Origin: Chitinispirillaceae bacterium | Lineage (GTDB): Bacteria; Fibrobacterota; Chitinivibrionia; Chitinivibrionales; Chitinispirillaceae | Length of the DNA stretch: 11,895 bases | Reading direction: 5' to 3' | NCBI GenBank assembly: GCA_016926315.1 | Contig: JAFGOU010000277.1 | Location: forward strand, 1-11,895 | Shown: piece by piece, positions 1 to 7,038 of the stretch | How the letters are laid out: every line of letters begins with the position of its first letter | Position numbering within the stretch: position 1 is the stretch's first letter | Program-made: the position numbers and the translations under genes | The notes under the pieces: generated by a model | The model's database searches: none | What the model saw: only the letters and a program-made list of their open reading frames with translations | Told to the model about the DNA's origin: nothing

Positions 1-102
1 ATTAAAGCACCACCCCAAGCAACAAAAGAAATGGCGGCGGCGCTAGCGGCTTGTCCTAAAACACCTTTTTCGCTCCGCAGCGCTGTCGTTCGTTTTCCTG
101 CA

Positions 103-131
103 TTGACTTGGCAGCCACGGGAACCTATTTT
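103..131 (+). promoter_or_regulatory. Candidate sigma70-type promoter upstream of the 204-1454 gene
   Basis: TTGACT (103-108) and TATTTT (126-131) are separated by exactly 17 bases, giving 5 of 6 and 4 of 6 matches to the sigma70 consensus. Initiation near 138 would leave a leader of about 66 bases before the ATG at 204. This placement also argues against a longer reading of the gene from the TTG at 108, which would lie inside the promoter. It was judged by eye, and a GC-rich genome yields chance matches. Confidence 0.35.
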
Positions 132-203
132 TCACCTGCGGTGAACAATAATGCCCTGGTGTCCCTCGAAATAAGGCGGACCAGGAGCTATAAAAGGAAC
201 GGA

Positions 204-1454
204 ATGAGGAAAATTGCCCGAACAATCGCCTGTTGTGCCGGTATCGGCGCTGGAATGCTGCTCTTCTGCTCTCTTGACGAGCAGACCGCCATCGGCGGCG
301 GTATCATCAACGATGTTGATCCGGACAAGGTGAATGTAGGCAGGCACTATCGGGAATTTTTACTGGATTCCACGGTACTCGACACCTCCTATAGCCTTCC
401 CGGAGTGGGTGATGCAGGGTTCGGCGTTCATGAGGTGACGAAAAGCGTCATGGTCGTCGGACGAAAAGACCGTGAAGAGGCCGCCGGCTTCGTGCGGTTT
501 CTGTGCTCCTCCGATACCAACAGGTCGAAAGGCGGCAGGCTGTTTTATCAGGATGACGATTCGCTGGTCGCGGTCAAGCTGATTTTCGGGCGGGTTTCGA
601 AAGGCAGCGATCTGCCGCCGTTCAAAATGAAGGTGTTCAGCGCGTCGACCCTCAACCGGGTTTTTGAAGAATCCGGGCAGAATTCCGCCGATACCCTTAC
701 CATGGCCGATACCTCACTCCTCGATTCGGTGACCCTGCCGCCGGGAGCGCTCAGGGACTCCATTTTCAGGTCGTGCATGGCCATGGAGGATACCAGTTAT
801 GACGGCGATACGTTCGGTTTCGGGTTGCTGAATGTCTCCCGCGATACGCTCTATCGTCTCTACAGCGAATCGTCGATACTCAAGGTCTCCGTACGCCGCC
901 GCGGGGATGCGGGAAAAACCGACACGCTTTCCAAACCGTACAAGGCGGTCAGAGCCTATTATGTCGCGCGGGAAGACAGCAGCGAGGTGCGTACCCTTCA
1001 GCACCAGACCGTTTCCTCCTACGCTTCTTCCCGGACGGCGGTATACCAATACACCGCTTCATCACTCTGGCATGCCATGACTGATTCCGTATCCGGATCG
1101 GTGAATAACCTTATTTCAGCGGTGTTCGTGGTGCGGCATCCGCGGGGTGAGACCGGCCAGTTGTTCGTGAAAGCGGTTTTGGACTCCGCCGCGATACCCA
1201 ATGCAGCGGTGCTTGATTCTCTGTTTGCCCTTCAAGCGCCCGTCAATCTCAAGGATTCCACCTGGTCGCTCTATGGCAATGTAAGAAGAAACCTACAGCA
1301 GTATGCGCGGGCAGCAGCATTGCCGCCGTCGCTGTTCCTGTATCTCCGGCTATCCGACCGTTCCGCCAGCCTCGCCGCTGTTGACAAGGAAACATGGCAT
1401 GCCGTCACGTGGGACGCCGTGCCGTACCTGAAAACGATCATCTATATTCCCTGA
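204..1454 (+). CDS. Putative exported lipoprotein, weakly DUF4270-like
   Basis: I do not firmly recognise this 416-residue protein. The ATG at 204 is chosen because AAGGA (194-198) sits five bases before it and the product then begins with a basic end and a hydrophobic stretch (MRKIARTIACCAGIGAGMLL) ending at Cys22 in LLFC. This resembles a lipoprotein signal, although Phe just before the Cys is atypical. The first 50 residues after the Cys (DEQTAIGGG, then a segment with LDTSYSLPG and GDAGFG) recall the start of DUF4270 proteins of Bacteroidota, which are surface lipoproteins; the resemblance is faint. The rest is rich in Ser, Asp, Thr and beta-prone segments, with no catalytic motif seen and no further membrane segment. 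The barrel gene starting 11 bases downstream suggests co-expression and perhaps a shared envelope role. Coding is well supported by length and codon use; function is unknown. Confidence 0.75.
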   Translation: MRKIARTIACCAGIGAGMLLFCSLDEQTAIGGGIINDVDPDKVNVGRHYREFLLDSTVLDTSYSLPGVGDAGFGVHEVTKSVMVVGRKDREEAAGFVRFLCSSDTNRSKGGRLFYQDDDSLVAVKLIFGRVSKGSDLPPFKMKVFSASTLNRVFEESGQNSADTLTMADTSLLDSVTLPPGALRDSIFRSCMAMEDTSYDGDTFGFGLLNVSRDTLYRLYSESSILKVSVRRRGDAGKTDTLSKPYKAVRAYYVAREDSSEVRTLQHQTVSSYASSRTAVYQYTASSLWHAMTDSVSGSVNNLISAVFVVRHPRGETGQLFVKAVLDSAAIPNAAVLDSLFALQAPVNLKDSTWSLYGNVRRNLQQYARAAALPPSLFLYLRLSDRSASLAAVDKETWHAVTWDAVPYLKTIIYIP

Positions 1455-1465
1455 CGAGCGAACGA

Positions 1466-2710
1466 ATGCATATAAAAACCGGCATGTTGACTTTTCTTGT
1501 TATGCTCATGACCTCGGGGTTCTGCTTTGACGGTCACGGCCAGTCGATACTCTCGGTACAATGCCCCATCGGGTTGCCTTTGCCGCATGCGACCGGACCG
1601 TCACAGGCTCTTGGCGGCGGCGGTACCGGAGTGATGAACGATTTTTTCGGAATGGCCGATAATCCCGCCAATCTCGGCGGCATGACCAAATCCTCCTTTT
1701 CCGCCATTACGTCGTTGGACGTTCTTTCCCTTGATGAGGATGGCGAACGTGCGCGGTTCGCGGCGTTATCGCCCATGCTGCTCTCCTTTGCGTTTCCGCT
1801 GAGGGAGGCCGGTACGTTCGGGATTTCAATCGACCGGCGCAGCGATGTCCGGCTGAAATACCGCGCACGGGAGACGGTCCGTTACTCCACCGGTGAAATC
1901 GACACGGTTGATTTCGGAATCATGAAAAACGGCGGTCTTACCTCGTGGCAGGCGGGGTGGGGACATGCCATCGGCCGCTGGGCCCGTGCCGGGGTAAGCT
2001 ATGAGCGTCTGTACGTATTAAGCAACGAAATTACCATGTGGCGCAGTGCGCTCGGGATCCTTCAGGGAAGCGTTCCCTCATCCATACTCTACGACACGAC
2101 GGTAATAACCTTTCGCGGAAACGCCTTTCGTGCCGGCATTCTGGTTCCATTGAACAACCTGACGATAGGGTGTACCGGCGAATATGTCGTTTCAGGCGAC
2201 GCGAAAAAAGTGTCGGTCAAGGAGAGCCCGGACAGGGTCGATACCATTACCGACAAATTTACCCTGCACCTGCCGCCTTCGCTCGGGCTGGGCGCCTCGT
2301 ATATTTTTTCGCCACGCTGGCTCGCGGCCGCTTCCGGAAGCGTGACGCTCTGGCGGAACTACACCTCGGGAGTCTCACTCGGACTGCCCCCGCAAGACGC
2401 CTGGTCGTTTGGATGCGGCGGCCAGTTCGTCCCCGCGCCGAATCTTCTGGTGCCGCGCTACTGGGAGATCATACAGTACCGGGCAGGTTTTCGTTATGCA
2501 CAGCTTCCCACCGCAACCGGATCCGAAGCCGCCTTTACGGTGAGCCTCGGTCTGCCGTTTCAGCAGGGCACCGGCCTGTTCGATATTATCGTCGAGATCG
2601 GCAGGAGAAGCGATAGCGCGTATGAACGGTATTCAGAGAATTTCCTCAGCCTTAAGCTCGGCCTTAACGGTGGAAAGAAGTGGTTTCAGAATACCGGGAT
2701 CAGGTATTGA
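1466..2710 (+). CDS. PorV/FadL-like outer-membrane beta-barrel protein
   Basis: This predicted outer-membrane protein has 414 residues. ATG 1466 is preferred over the in-frame ATG at 1394, which would overlap the upstream gene by 61 bases and bury the signal peptide; the Shine-Dalgarno match is weak, and ATG 1484 is an alternative. The N-terminus (MHIKTGMLTFLVMLMTSGFC, then FDGHGQ) is a signal peptide, probably cut after GHG or GHGQ. Around residues 45-72 the protein shows the Gly-rich GGGGTGVMND and the DNPANLGG motif, like the NPA(G/N)L segment near the start of PorV, UPF0164 and FadL-type barrels. The rest alternates polar and hydrophobic residues as in beta strands, and the chain ends in an aromatic residue (GIRY), as expected for a BAM substrate. 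PorV-type proteins take part in secretion and FadL in uptake of hydrophobic substrates; the sequence does not tell which applies. It probably forms an operon with the preceding lipoprotein gene. Confidence 0.75.
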   Translation: MHIKTGMLTFLVMLMTSGFCFDGHGQSILSVQCPIGLPLPHATGPSQALGGGGTGVMNDFFGMADNPANLGGMTKSSFSAITSLDVLSLDEDGERARFAALSPMLLSFAFPLREAGTFGISIDRRSDVRLKYRARETVRYSTGEIDTVDFGIMKNGGLTSWQAGWGHAIGRWARAGVSYERLYVLSNEITMWRSALGILQGSVPSSILYDTTVITFRGNAFRAGILVPLNNLTIGCTGEYVVSGDAKKVSVKESPDRVDTITDKFTLHLPPSLGLGASYIFSPRWLAAASGSVTLWRNYTSGVSLGLPPQDAWSFGCGGQFVPAPNLLVPRYWEIIQYRAGFRYAQLPTATGSEAAFTVSLGLPFQQGTGLFDIIVEIGRRSDSAYERYSENFLSLKLGLNGGKKWFQNTGIRY

Positions 2711-2775
2711 TACCGCCGTGGTTCACCCGGGACTACCTGGTGGCTTCCATCAATCGTCGTTGAGAGAGGAAGTGA

Positions 2776-3537
2776 ATGGCAGCGAAGCGGGAAACGAAAA
2801 GAATCGTAAAGGTCTCGTCCGCTTCTCGAAAAACTGAGGTGCAGAAGGCCGCTCGCTCCTTGCGGGGAGATACACCGACACCGGCCGTGGCTATGGCATC
2901 AGTGAAGGAAACCGACAATGCCTCCGGCGCGAAGTCGCCGCTGCCACCCCGTCCCGCTGCGGTTATTGATCGGGCGTATCCTCGTGAAATTCCCGCCTTG
3001 TATAATGAAACCTACCTCAGAGCCCTTCCCCGTGAGGAGGGCCAGTTTTTTTCATTCTGGGAAATATCGGCCGAGACGTTACGCTCCCTCAGCAAAGGCC
3101 ATCCGGAGATTTCGCCGAAGACCTGGCAGACCCTGATTCGGATCTACGAGGTGGAGCAGAGGGGGGCAGAGCGCACTGAGCGCCCTGTCGGAAGCGCCAT
3201 TCCGGTCGGCGAGGGTGAGGGCAGCCGGTACCTTCAGGTGCCTAGAGAAGACCGCGAGTACCGTGTCGAACTCGGCATGCAGAGCGGATCCGGGACCTAC
3301 GCGGCGGTGTGCAGTTCCGAAGATATCAGGATGCCGGCCGCCCGCGTCCAGGAAATAATCAAACACCCGGACTTTCATGCCGACACCCCTGCTCTGACCC
3401 GTATTTCACTTGAAAACGCTTCCGCACCCGTTGTCGCCGAAGCAGGTGGATCTACGGAGCAATCCTCAACCGGACCGCGTGGAACCGTCGTCACCTCTCC
3501 GGTCTCTCCCTGGTCTGATCATGAAAACCGATCCTGA
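2776..3537 (+). CDS. DUF4912 domain protein
   Basis: This 253-residue protein starts at an ATG with a good purine-rich ribosome site (GAGAGGAAG, 2763-2771). Residues 1-60 are a basic, low-complexity, probably disordered region without a signal peptide, so the protein is cytoplasmic. Residues 68-180 match my memory of DUF4912: PREIPALYNETYLRALPREE, then FFSFWEIS (91-98), RIYEV (122-126), RYLQVPREDREYRVELG (151-167) and a final YAAVCSS strand. The family pattern is a Y-x-E-T/D start, a Leu-Pro-Arg step and a W-E-I core, followed by an immunoglobulin-like strand series. Residues 215-253 are Ser/Pro/Thr-rich and their codons overlap the next gene by 17 bases, so translation of the two is probably coupled. 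DUF4912 genes are often found next to GH57 branching enzymes, so an accessory or glucan-binding role in alpha-glucan metabolism is inferred. No catalytic residues are visible. Confidence 0.85.
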   Translation: MAAKRETKRIVKVSSASRKTEVQKAARSLRGDTPTPAVAMASVKETDNASGAKSPLPPRPAAVIDRAYPREIPALYNETYLRALPREEGQFFSFWEISAETLRSLSKGHPEISPKTWQTLIRIYEVEQRGAERTERPVGSAIPVGEGEGSRYLQVPREDREYRVELGMQSGSGTYAAVCSSEDIRMPAARVQEIIKHPDFHADTPALTRISLENASAPVVAEAGGSTEQSSTGPRGTVVTSPVSPWSDHENRS

Positions 3538-5140
3538 TAGGCCGTCCCCGGGAGGATATCTCTGCCTGGTACTGCATGCACACCTGCCGTTTGTCCGGCA
3601 TCCCGAAAGCGACTACATGCTCGAGGAGACCTGGTTCTTCGAGGCGCTTACCGAAACCTACCTGCCGCTCCTTTCACACCTTAGCGGGCTTGCCGACGAT
3701 CATGTTCCCCTCCGGCTCACGGTCTCTCTTTCCTCCACGCTCTGCACGATGTTCGCCGATGAACTCCTTCAGGAACGGTACGCTCGGTACCTCAACCGTC
3801 GCATTGCGCTCGCGGAACGCGAGATTGAACGGACCGCCGGGCACTCTGAGTTTTCACAGAGCGCCCGCATGTATCACGACCGGTTTCGCCAGTGCCGCCG
3901 GCAGTACGAAGAAGTGTACGGCCGTAATGTCATCGGTGCGTTCAGGGAGCTTCAGGAGCGGGGGATTCTTGAGATCATCACGAGCAGCGCGACCCATGCG
4001 TTTCTTCCGAATATGCAGCAAAGCCCCCGGGCGGTGCGGGCGCAGGTCAGGGTGGCGGTCGATTACCACCGGTCGCTTTTCGGGCGGGCACCCGCAGGTA
4101 TGTGGCTGCCGGAGTGCGGCTACTTTCCGGGCCTCGAAAAGGACCTTTACAAAGAGGGCATCCGTTATTTTTTTATCGATACCCACGGCGTGCTTCATGC
4201 CGACCCGGCGTCCGTGTACGGGATATTCGCCCCGATCGTCTGCACCGGCGCTCCGGTCGCTGCTGCAGGCCGCGACCCTGAATCGTCGCGGTCGGTGTGG
4301 AGCGCCGATGACGGGTACCCGGGCCATCCCCTGTACCGGGAATTTTACCGCGACATCGGTTTCGACCTCGACATCGATTATATCCGTCCGTACATCGATC
4401 CGGCAGGGATACGGGTGCAGACGGGCATCAAGTATTACCGCGTCACCGACCGGTCCGATCCCGAGAAACAGCCCTATCGCCGACTTGACGCGCTGCGCAC
4501 AGCGCAGGAGCACGCCGGCCATTTCATGCATCATCGCGAACAGCAGATCAAACGGGCGGCGCCGCTCATGGACCGCCCTCCCCTGATCGTGGCGCCCTAC
4601 GATGCGGAACTGTTCGGCCACTGGTGGTACGAGGGACCGGAATGGCTCAACTTTCTGTTTCGCAAGATCGCCTTCGAGCAGGACACCATCACCCTGGTCA
4701 CCCTGTCCGATTACCTTGAACGCCACCCTGACAGCCAGCGGAGCGAACCGTCGTTTTCAAGCTGGGGCGAGGGCGGGTTTTCCAAAATGTGGCTGAACGA
4801 AAGCAACGACTGGATCTACCGCCACCTGTCGCGGATGGAGGAGCGCATGACGGAATGCGCGGTTGCGTTTCCAAATGCCGCCGGCCTTCTCAAACGAAGC
4901 CTCAACCAGATGGCCCGGGAACTCCTTCTCGCCGAGGCGAGCGACTGGGCGTTCATCATGAAAAGCGGCACCATGGTCGATTACGCGGTCCGCCGTACCA
5001 AGGAGCACGTCGCGAATTTCCTGCGCCTGCATGAGGAGGTTAAAAAAAACAGCGTTGACGAAAACTTCCTGGCATACCTGGAATTCTGCAACACCATTTT
5101 TCCGGACATTGACTACCGGGTGTACGGGAACGATGTTTGA
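3521..5140 (+). CDS. GH57 1,4-alpha-glucan branching enzyme (DUF1957 type)
   Basis: This cytoplasmic enzyme (539 residues, usual family length) should transfer alpha-1,4-glucan segments to form alpha-1,6 branches in glycogen-like polymers. The ATG at 3521 lies 13 residues before the first conserved strand (YLCLVLHAHLPFVRHPE); the longer frame from 3410 would add 37 unlikely residues. GH57 motifs appear in order: H19-A-H21-LPF (region 1); MWLPECGYFPG at 194-204 with E198 as the expected nucleophile (region 3); APYDAELFGHWWYEG with D361 as the expected acid/base (region 4); and SWGEGG followed by KMWLNESNDWIYRHL (region 5). A helical C-terminal part with LLLAEASDWAFIMKSG matches the DUF1957 end typical of branching enzymes such as TK1436. 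An insertion of roughly 100 residues between regions 3 and 4 (SADDGYPG, FDLDIDYIRPYID) is also normal for this group. No strong ribosome site precedes the start, fitting translational coupling to the DUF4912 gene. Assignment to GH57 is near certain; branching activity rather than amylase is very likely. Confidence 0.93.
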   Translation: MKTDPDRPSPGGYLCLVLHAHLPFVRHPESDYMLEETWFFEALTETYLPLLSHLSGLADDHVPLRLTVSLSSTLCTMFADELLQERYARYLNRRIALAEREIERTAGHSEFSQSARMYHDRFRQCRRQYEEVYGRNVIGAFRELQERGILEIITSSATHAFLPNMQQSPRAVRAQVRVAVDYHRSLFGRAPAGMWLPECGYFPGLEKDLYKEGIRYFFIDTHGVLHADPASVYGIFAPIVCTGAPVAAAGRDPESSRSVWSADDGYPGHPLYREFYRDIGFDLDIDYIRPYIDPAGIRVQTGIKYYRVTDRSDPEKQPYRRLDALRTAQEHAGHFMHHREQQIKRAAPLMDRPPLIVAPYDAELFGHWWYEGPEWLNFLFRKIAFEQDTITLVTLSDYLERHPDSQRSEPSFSSWGEGGFSKMWLNESNDWIYRHLSRMEERMTECAVAFPNAAGLLKRSLNQMARELLLAEASDWAFIMKSGTMVDYAVRRTKEHVANFLRLHEEVKKNSVDENFLAYLEFCNTIFPDIDYRVYGNDV

Positions 5141-5172
5141 GAAGAAGGTCTTGTTCCCCTTCCAATGACAAA

Positions 5173-5227
5173 CCGGATTACCGAAGTTACCATCGTGGTA
5201 ATCATGGTTTTATTCCGGAGAATCCGG
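5173..5227 (+). other. Nested inverted repeats downstream of the branching-enzyme gene
   Basis: An outer arm CCGGATT (5173-5179) pairs with AATCCGG (5221-5227). Inside it lies a perfect six-base stem TTACCA/TGGTAA with a three-base loop (5187-5201), followed by GGTTTTATT. The structure could weakly terminate or stabilise the upstream transcript, but the short U-run and AT-rich stem make it a poor intrinsic terminator. The whole gene-free stretch from 5141 to 5319 holds only this and a candidate promoter. Confidence 0.25.
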
Positions 5228-5254
5228 GTTGGCACGGAACCTGGTAATTTTGGC

Positions 5255-5283
5255 TGGCAAGTCATGTGCCGATGTACTATACT
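5255..5283 (+). promoter_or_regulatory. Candidate promoter for the metallophosphoesterase gene
   Basis: TATACT (5278-5283) matches the -10 consensus at 5 of 6 positions. TGGCAA (5255-5260) lies 17 bases upstream but matches the -35 consensus at only 3 of 6. Initiation near 5290 would leave a leader of about 30 bases and place GGAG (5311-5314) correctly before the ATG at 5320. It therefore supports that start rather than the in-frame upstream codon at 5266. Confidence 0.3.
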
Positions 5284-5319
5284 ATCGATGTTTCCGCAAT
5301 TGAAACGCCGGGAGTCGCT

Positions 5320-6177
5320 ATGCGGGTATTTGGCGGTTTACCTGTCCTGTTCGCGTTATGCGCCATGATAACAGCTTCCTCATGCAGCGTCCGCGCTCCC
5401 ATCGCCCATCCGGCGCGGTTCGAGTTCGCCTTCTGCAGCGATATCCATTTTGCCTGCAATCACGGCGATCAGATGCTTGCGTCCCATATCGAAACCTGGC
5501 GGCGCCAGCTCGCGACCGTCGACTTCCTGGTCGTTGCCGGCGACCTCACCTGTGACGGCGCCGAAGAGGAGTTCGTCAGGCTGCAGGAGCTGTTCAAATC
5601 ACTGAAAAAACCGGTGTATACGATTCCCGGCAATCATGACCTCGTGTGCGAAACCGTTGAGGACGACCGGTTATACAAGAAGTATTTCGCCAAAGGGTTT
5701 GGCTCCTCCTATATCGAGCACCGCGGGGTGGGCATGGTGTTTCTCGATATCAGCAACGGCGGCAATGCATCGGTGACGGTCAAGGACGAGGTGGAACAGT
5801 GGCTGGCAAAAAAAATGGCCAGGGTATCGGTCGCCACGCCGATCATCGTGCTGTCGCATTTCCCGTTGCACCCCAGCACGCCTGAATATGCGGCCCGGAA
5901 ATCCGACCGGGTATTCTCGGTCCTTGATCAGAAAAACGTCATCGGCTACCTCTCCGGCCACTATCACGGCTGGTGGACCATGGAACGGGGGGGGGTCCCG
6001 TTCTATACCGTTGGAACGCTCATGCCCAACATAAACAACCACGACACGAGCGATAAGCACGGGTACTACCGGATCGTGGTCCTCGGCAACGAGTTCAAGG
6101 CCGAGTATGTCCGGCTGATTGACAAGATAGAGGAACCCGCTCCGGCGGACGACGGGGAAGACGACCGGTATTACTGA
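5320..6177 (+). CDS. Calcineurin-like metallophosphoesterase, probable lipoprotein
   Basis: This 285-residue protein carries the complete dinuclear-metal phosphoesterase signature: D41-x-H43 (CSDIHF), GDLTCDG with D75, PGNHD with N105/H106, H180 (LSHFPLHP), and GHYH with H214/H216. It should hydrolyse phosphomono- or diesters using two metal ions; the substrate cannot be read from the sequence and may be a nucleotide, phospholipid or phosphoprotein. ATG 5320 is chosen because GGAG at 5311-5314 is well spaced and the product then begins MRVFGGLPVLFALCAMITAS, a lipoprotein signal with Cys22 in ASSC. It therefore probably faces the periplasm. The C-terminus is acidic (EEPAPADDGEDDRYY). A run of nine G (5987-5995) encodes the Arg-Gly-Gly after the last metal motif. 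It is preceded by about 180 bases with its own candidate promoter and converges with the next gene. Confidence 0.92.
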   Translation: MRVFGGLPVLFALCAMITASSCSVRAPIAHPARFEFAFCSDIHFACNHGDQMLASHIETWRRQLATVDFLVVAGDLTCDGAEEEFVRLQELFKSLKKPVYTIPGNHDLVCETVEDDRLYKKYFAKGFGSSYIEHRGVGMVFLDISNGGNASVTVKDEVEQWLAKKMARVSVATPIIVLSHFPLHPSTPEYAARKSDRVFSVLDQKNVIGYLSGHYHGWWTMERGGVPFYTVGTLMPNINNHDTSDKHGYYRIVVLGNEFKAEYVRLIDKIEEPAPADDGEDDRYY

Positions 6178-6181
6178 CCGC

Positions 6182-6205
6182 CGGCGGGGCGTCTACTCCC
6201 CGCCG
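6182..6205. terminator. GC-rich hairpin between convergent genes, possible bidirectional terminator
   Basis: CGGCGGGG (6182-6189) and CCCCGCCG (6198-6205) form a perfect eight-base inverted repeat with an eight-base loop. It begins five bases after the + strand stop, and the loop contains the stop of the - strand gene. A position between convergent genes suits a shared transcription end. Neither side has a T-run, so it is not a canonical intrinsic terminator and may instead block 3' exonucleases or act with Rho. Confidence 0.45.
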
Positions 6206-7038
6206 AACTGTCTCACGATCATGAATCCCAGTACCGGATCGTTCATGCGGCCGCTGCCGCTTACCGTGCCGTCGGCGGTCGTGTACGGCGTGTTGGTCAG
6301 CAGAAGGGAAAAGCGGTGCCGCCAGGTGGCAAAGGTGAATCCCGCGGCATATCCCGGCCTGCCGGCCGAGTAGCCGGCTGCCGGAAAGAACCACTCGGTC
6401 AGGAGGGTAAGTCCCCCGATGACGCGGACATGAAACCCGAGAGGGATGCAGAGGCCCCAGTCGGTGTCGCTTGTTTTTTTCGACAGCCAGGTGGAGTTGG
6501 AGTGGTACTGCGCGCCGCCGGCGCCGTAGACCCGGTTGAAAAAATGTCTGCCTGCGACGACAGAAGCGAACACCCCAGACGCCATGCCGTGCACCTCCTG
6601 GGCAAAGAGCGAGAATCCCGCGTCAATCGCTGCATCAATGCCCTGTGCCGTCTCCCTGAACGGGCAATAGCGGCCGTCAAATTCGTAGGTATCGAACAGG
6701 TCAAGCCCGTTGTTGATTCTGCGCACGCCGATATCCAAACGTTCGAACGGCGCGTAGCGCAGGCCGAGACCGATCTTGAGGCTGCCGTTATCAAGACCCA
6801 GTGCGTCGCGCAGCGGGTTGGCAAAGGCAGGGGAGTTGGCGCGGTGTTCGACAACAAACAGGAGTGATTTCGGCGCAGGTGTCCGGGGAAGCAGGAGCGA
6901 GAAGCCGCGATCCGGGCAAAGGAAGGTTTCCGGGTCCGCTGACAAAGCCGGGCTGCATGCGTTATCACTTCCCCGGAGTGCGGAAACGGAGACAAGGGCC
7001 GATAGCAGCGCGAACCTGAATGCGTTATTGCCTGACAC
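6193..7038 (-). CDS. DUF5777-like outer-membrane beta-barrel protein
   Basis: This 281-residue protein begins at a GTG (7038) that overlaps the upstream cytochrome gene by 14 bases. GGAAGG lies six bases before it, and no other good start is seen, so translational coupling is likely. Residues 1-20 (FRFALLSALVSVSAL) form a signal peptide. The remaining chain is a series of amphipathic strands: LLFVVEHRANSP (59-70), SLKIGLGLRYAPFERLDIGV (86-105), FSLFAQ, VFASVVAGRHFFNRVYGAGG, HVRVIGGLTLLTEWFFPAAG and HRFSLLLTNTPYTT. It ends with VLGFMIVRQFGGE. The early E-H-R element, the late TNTPYTTADG segment and the terminal RQFGG resemble DUF5777 barrels, which in my recollection often neighbour cytochrome c or YceI genes. 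Cys28, Cys41, Cys125 and Cys197 are unusual for an outer-membrane barrel. It may partner the cytochrome lipoprotein, but no substrate can be named. Confidence 0.72.
   Translation of the reverse strand: MSGNNAFRFALLSALVSVSALRGSDNACSPALSADPETFLCPDRGFSLLLPRTPAPKSLLFVVEHRANSPAFANPLRDALGLDNGSLKIGLGLRYAPFERLDIGVRRINNGLDLFDTYEFDGRYCPFRETAQGIDAAIDAGFSLFAQEVHGMASGVFASVVAGRHFFNRVYGAGGAQYHSNSTWLSKKTSDTDWGLCIPLGFHVRVIGGLTLLTEWFFPAAGYSAGRPGYAAGFTFATWRHRFSLLLTNTPYTTADGTVSGSGRMNDPVLGFMIVRQFGGE

Noticed and set aside
1..131. Open - strand frame running off the left edge, with a hydrophobic run (QAASAAAISFVAW)
   Set aside because: No ATG or GTG start is seen between the upstream stop (132-134) and the edge, and no ribosome site precedes it. 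Too little is visible to call a divergent gene.
31..144. Short + strand frame starting at the ATG at 31
   Set aside because: It is under 40 codons, has no convincing ribosome site, overlaps the candidate promoter and encodes no recognisable peptide.
2711..2775. Possible terminator between the barrel gene and the DUF4912 gene
   Set aside because: Only a CACC/GGTG four-base pairing was found and no T-run, so read-through from the first two genes into the glucan genes remains possible.
3854..4726. Long open frame on the - strand (290 codons) inside the GH57 gene, and a 336-codon + frame at 3576-4586
   Set aside because: Both lie wholly within the GH57 gene, whose conserved motifs fix the true frame. 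Their products are Arg/Pro/Ser-rich shadows of GC-biased codons, with no recognisable domain.
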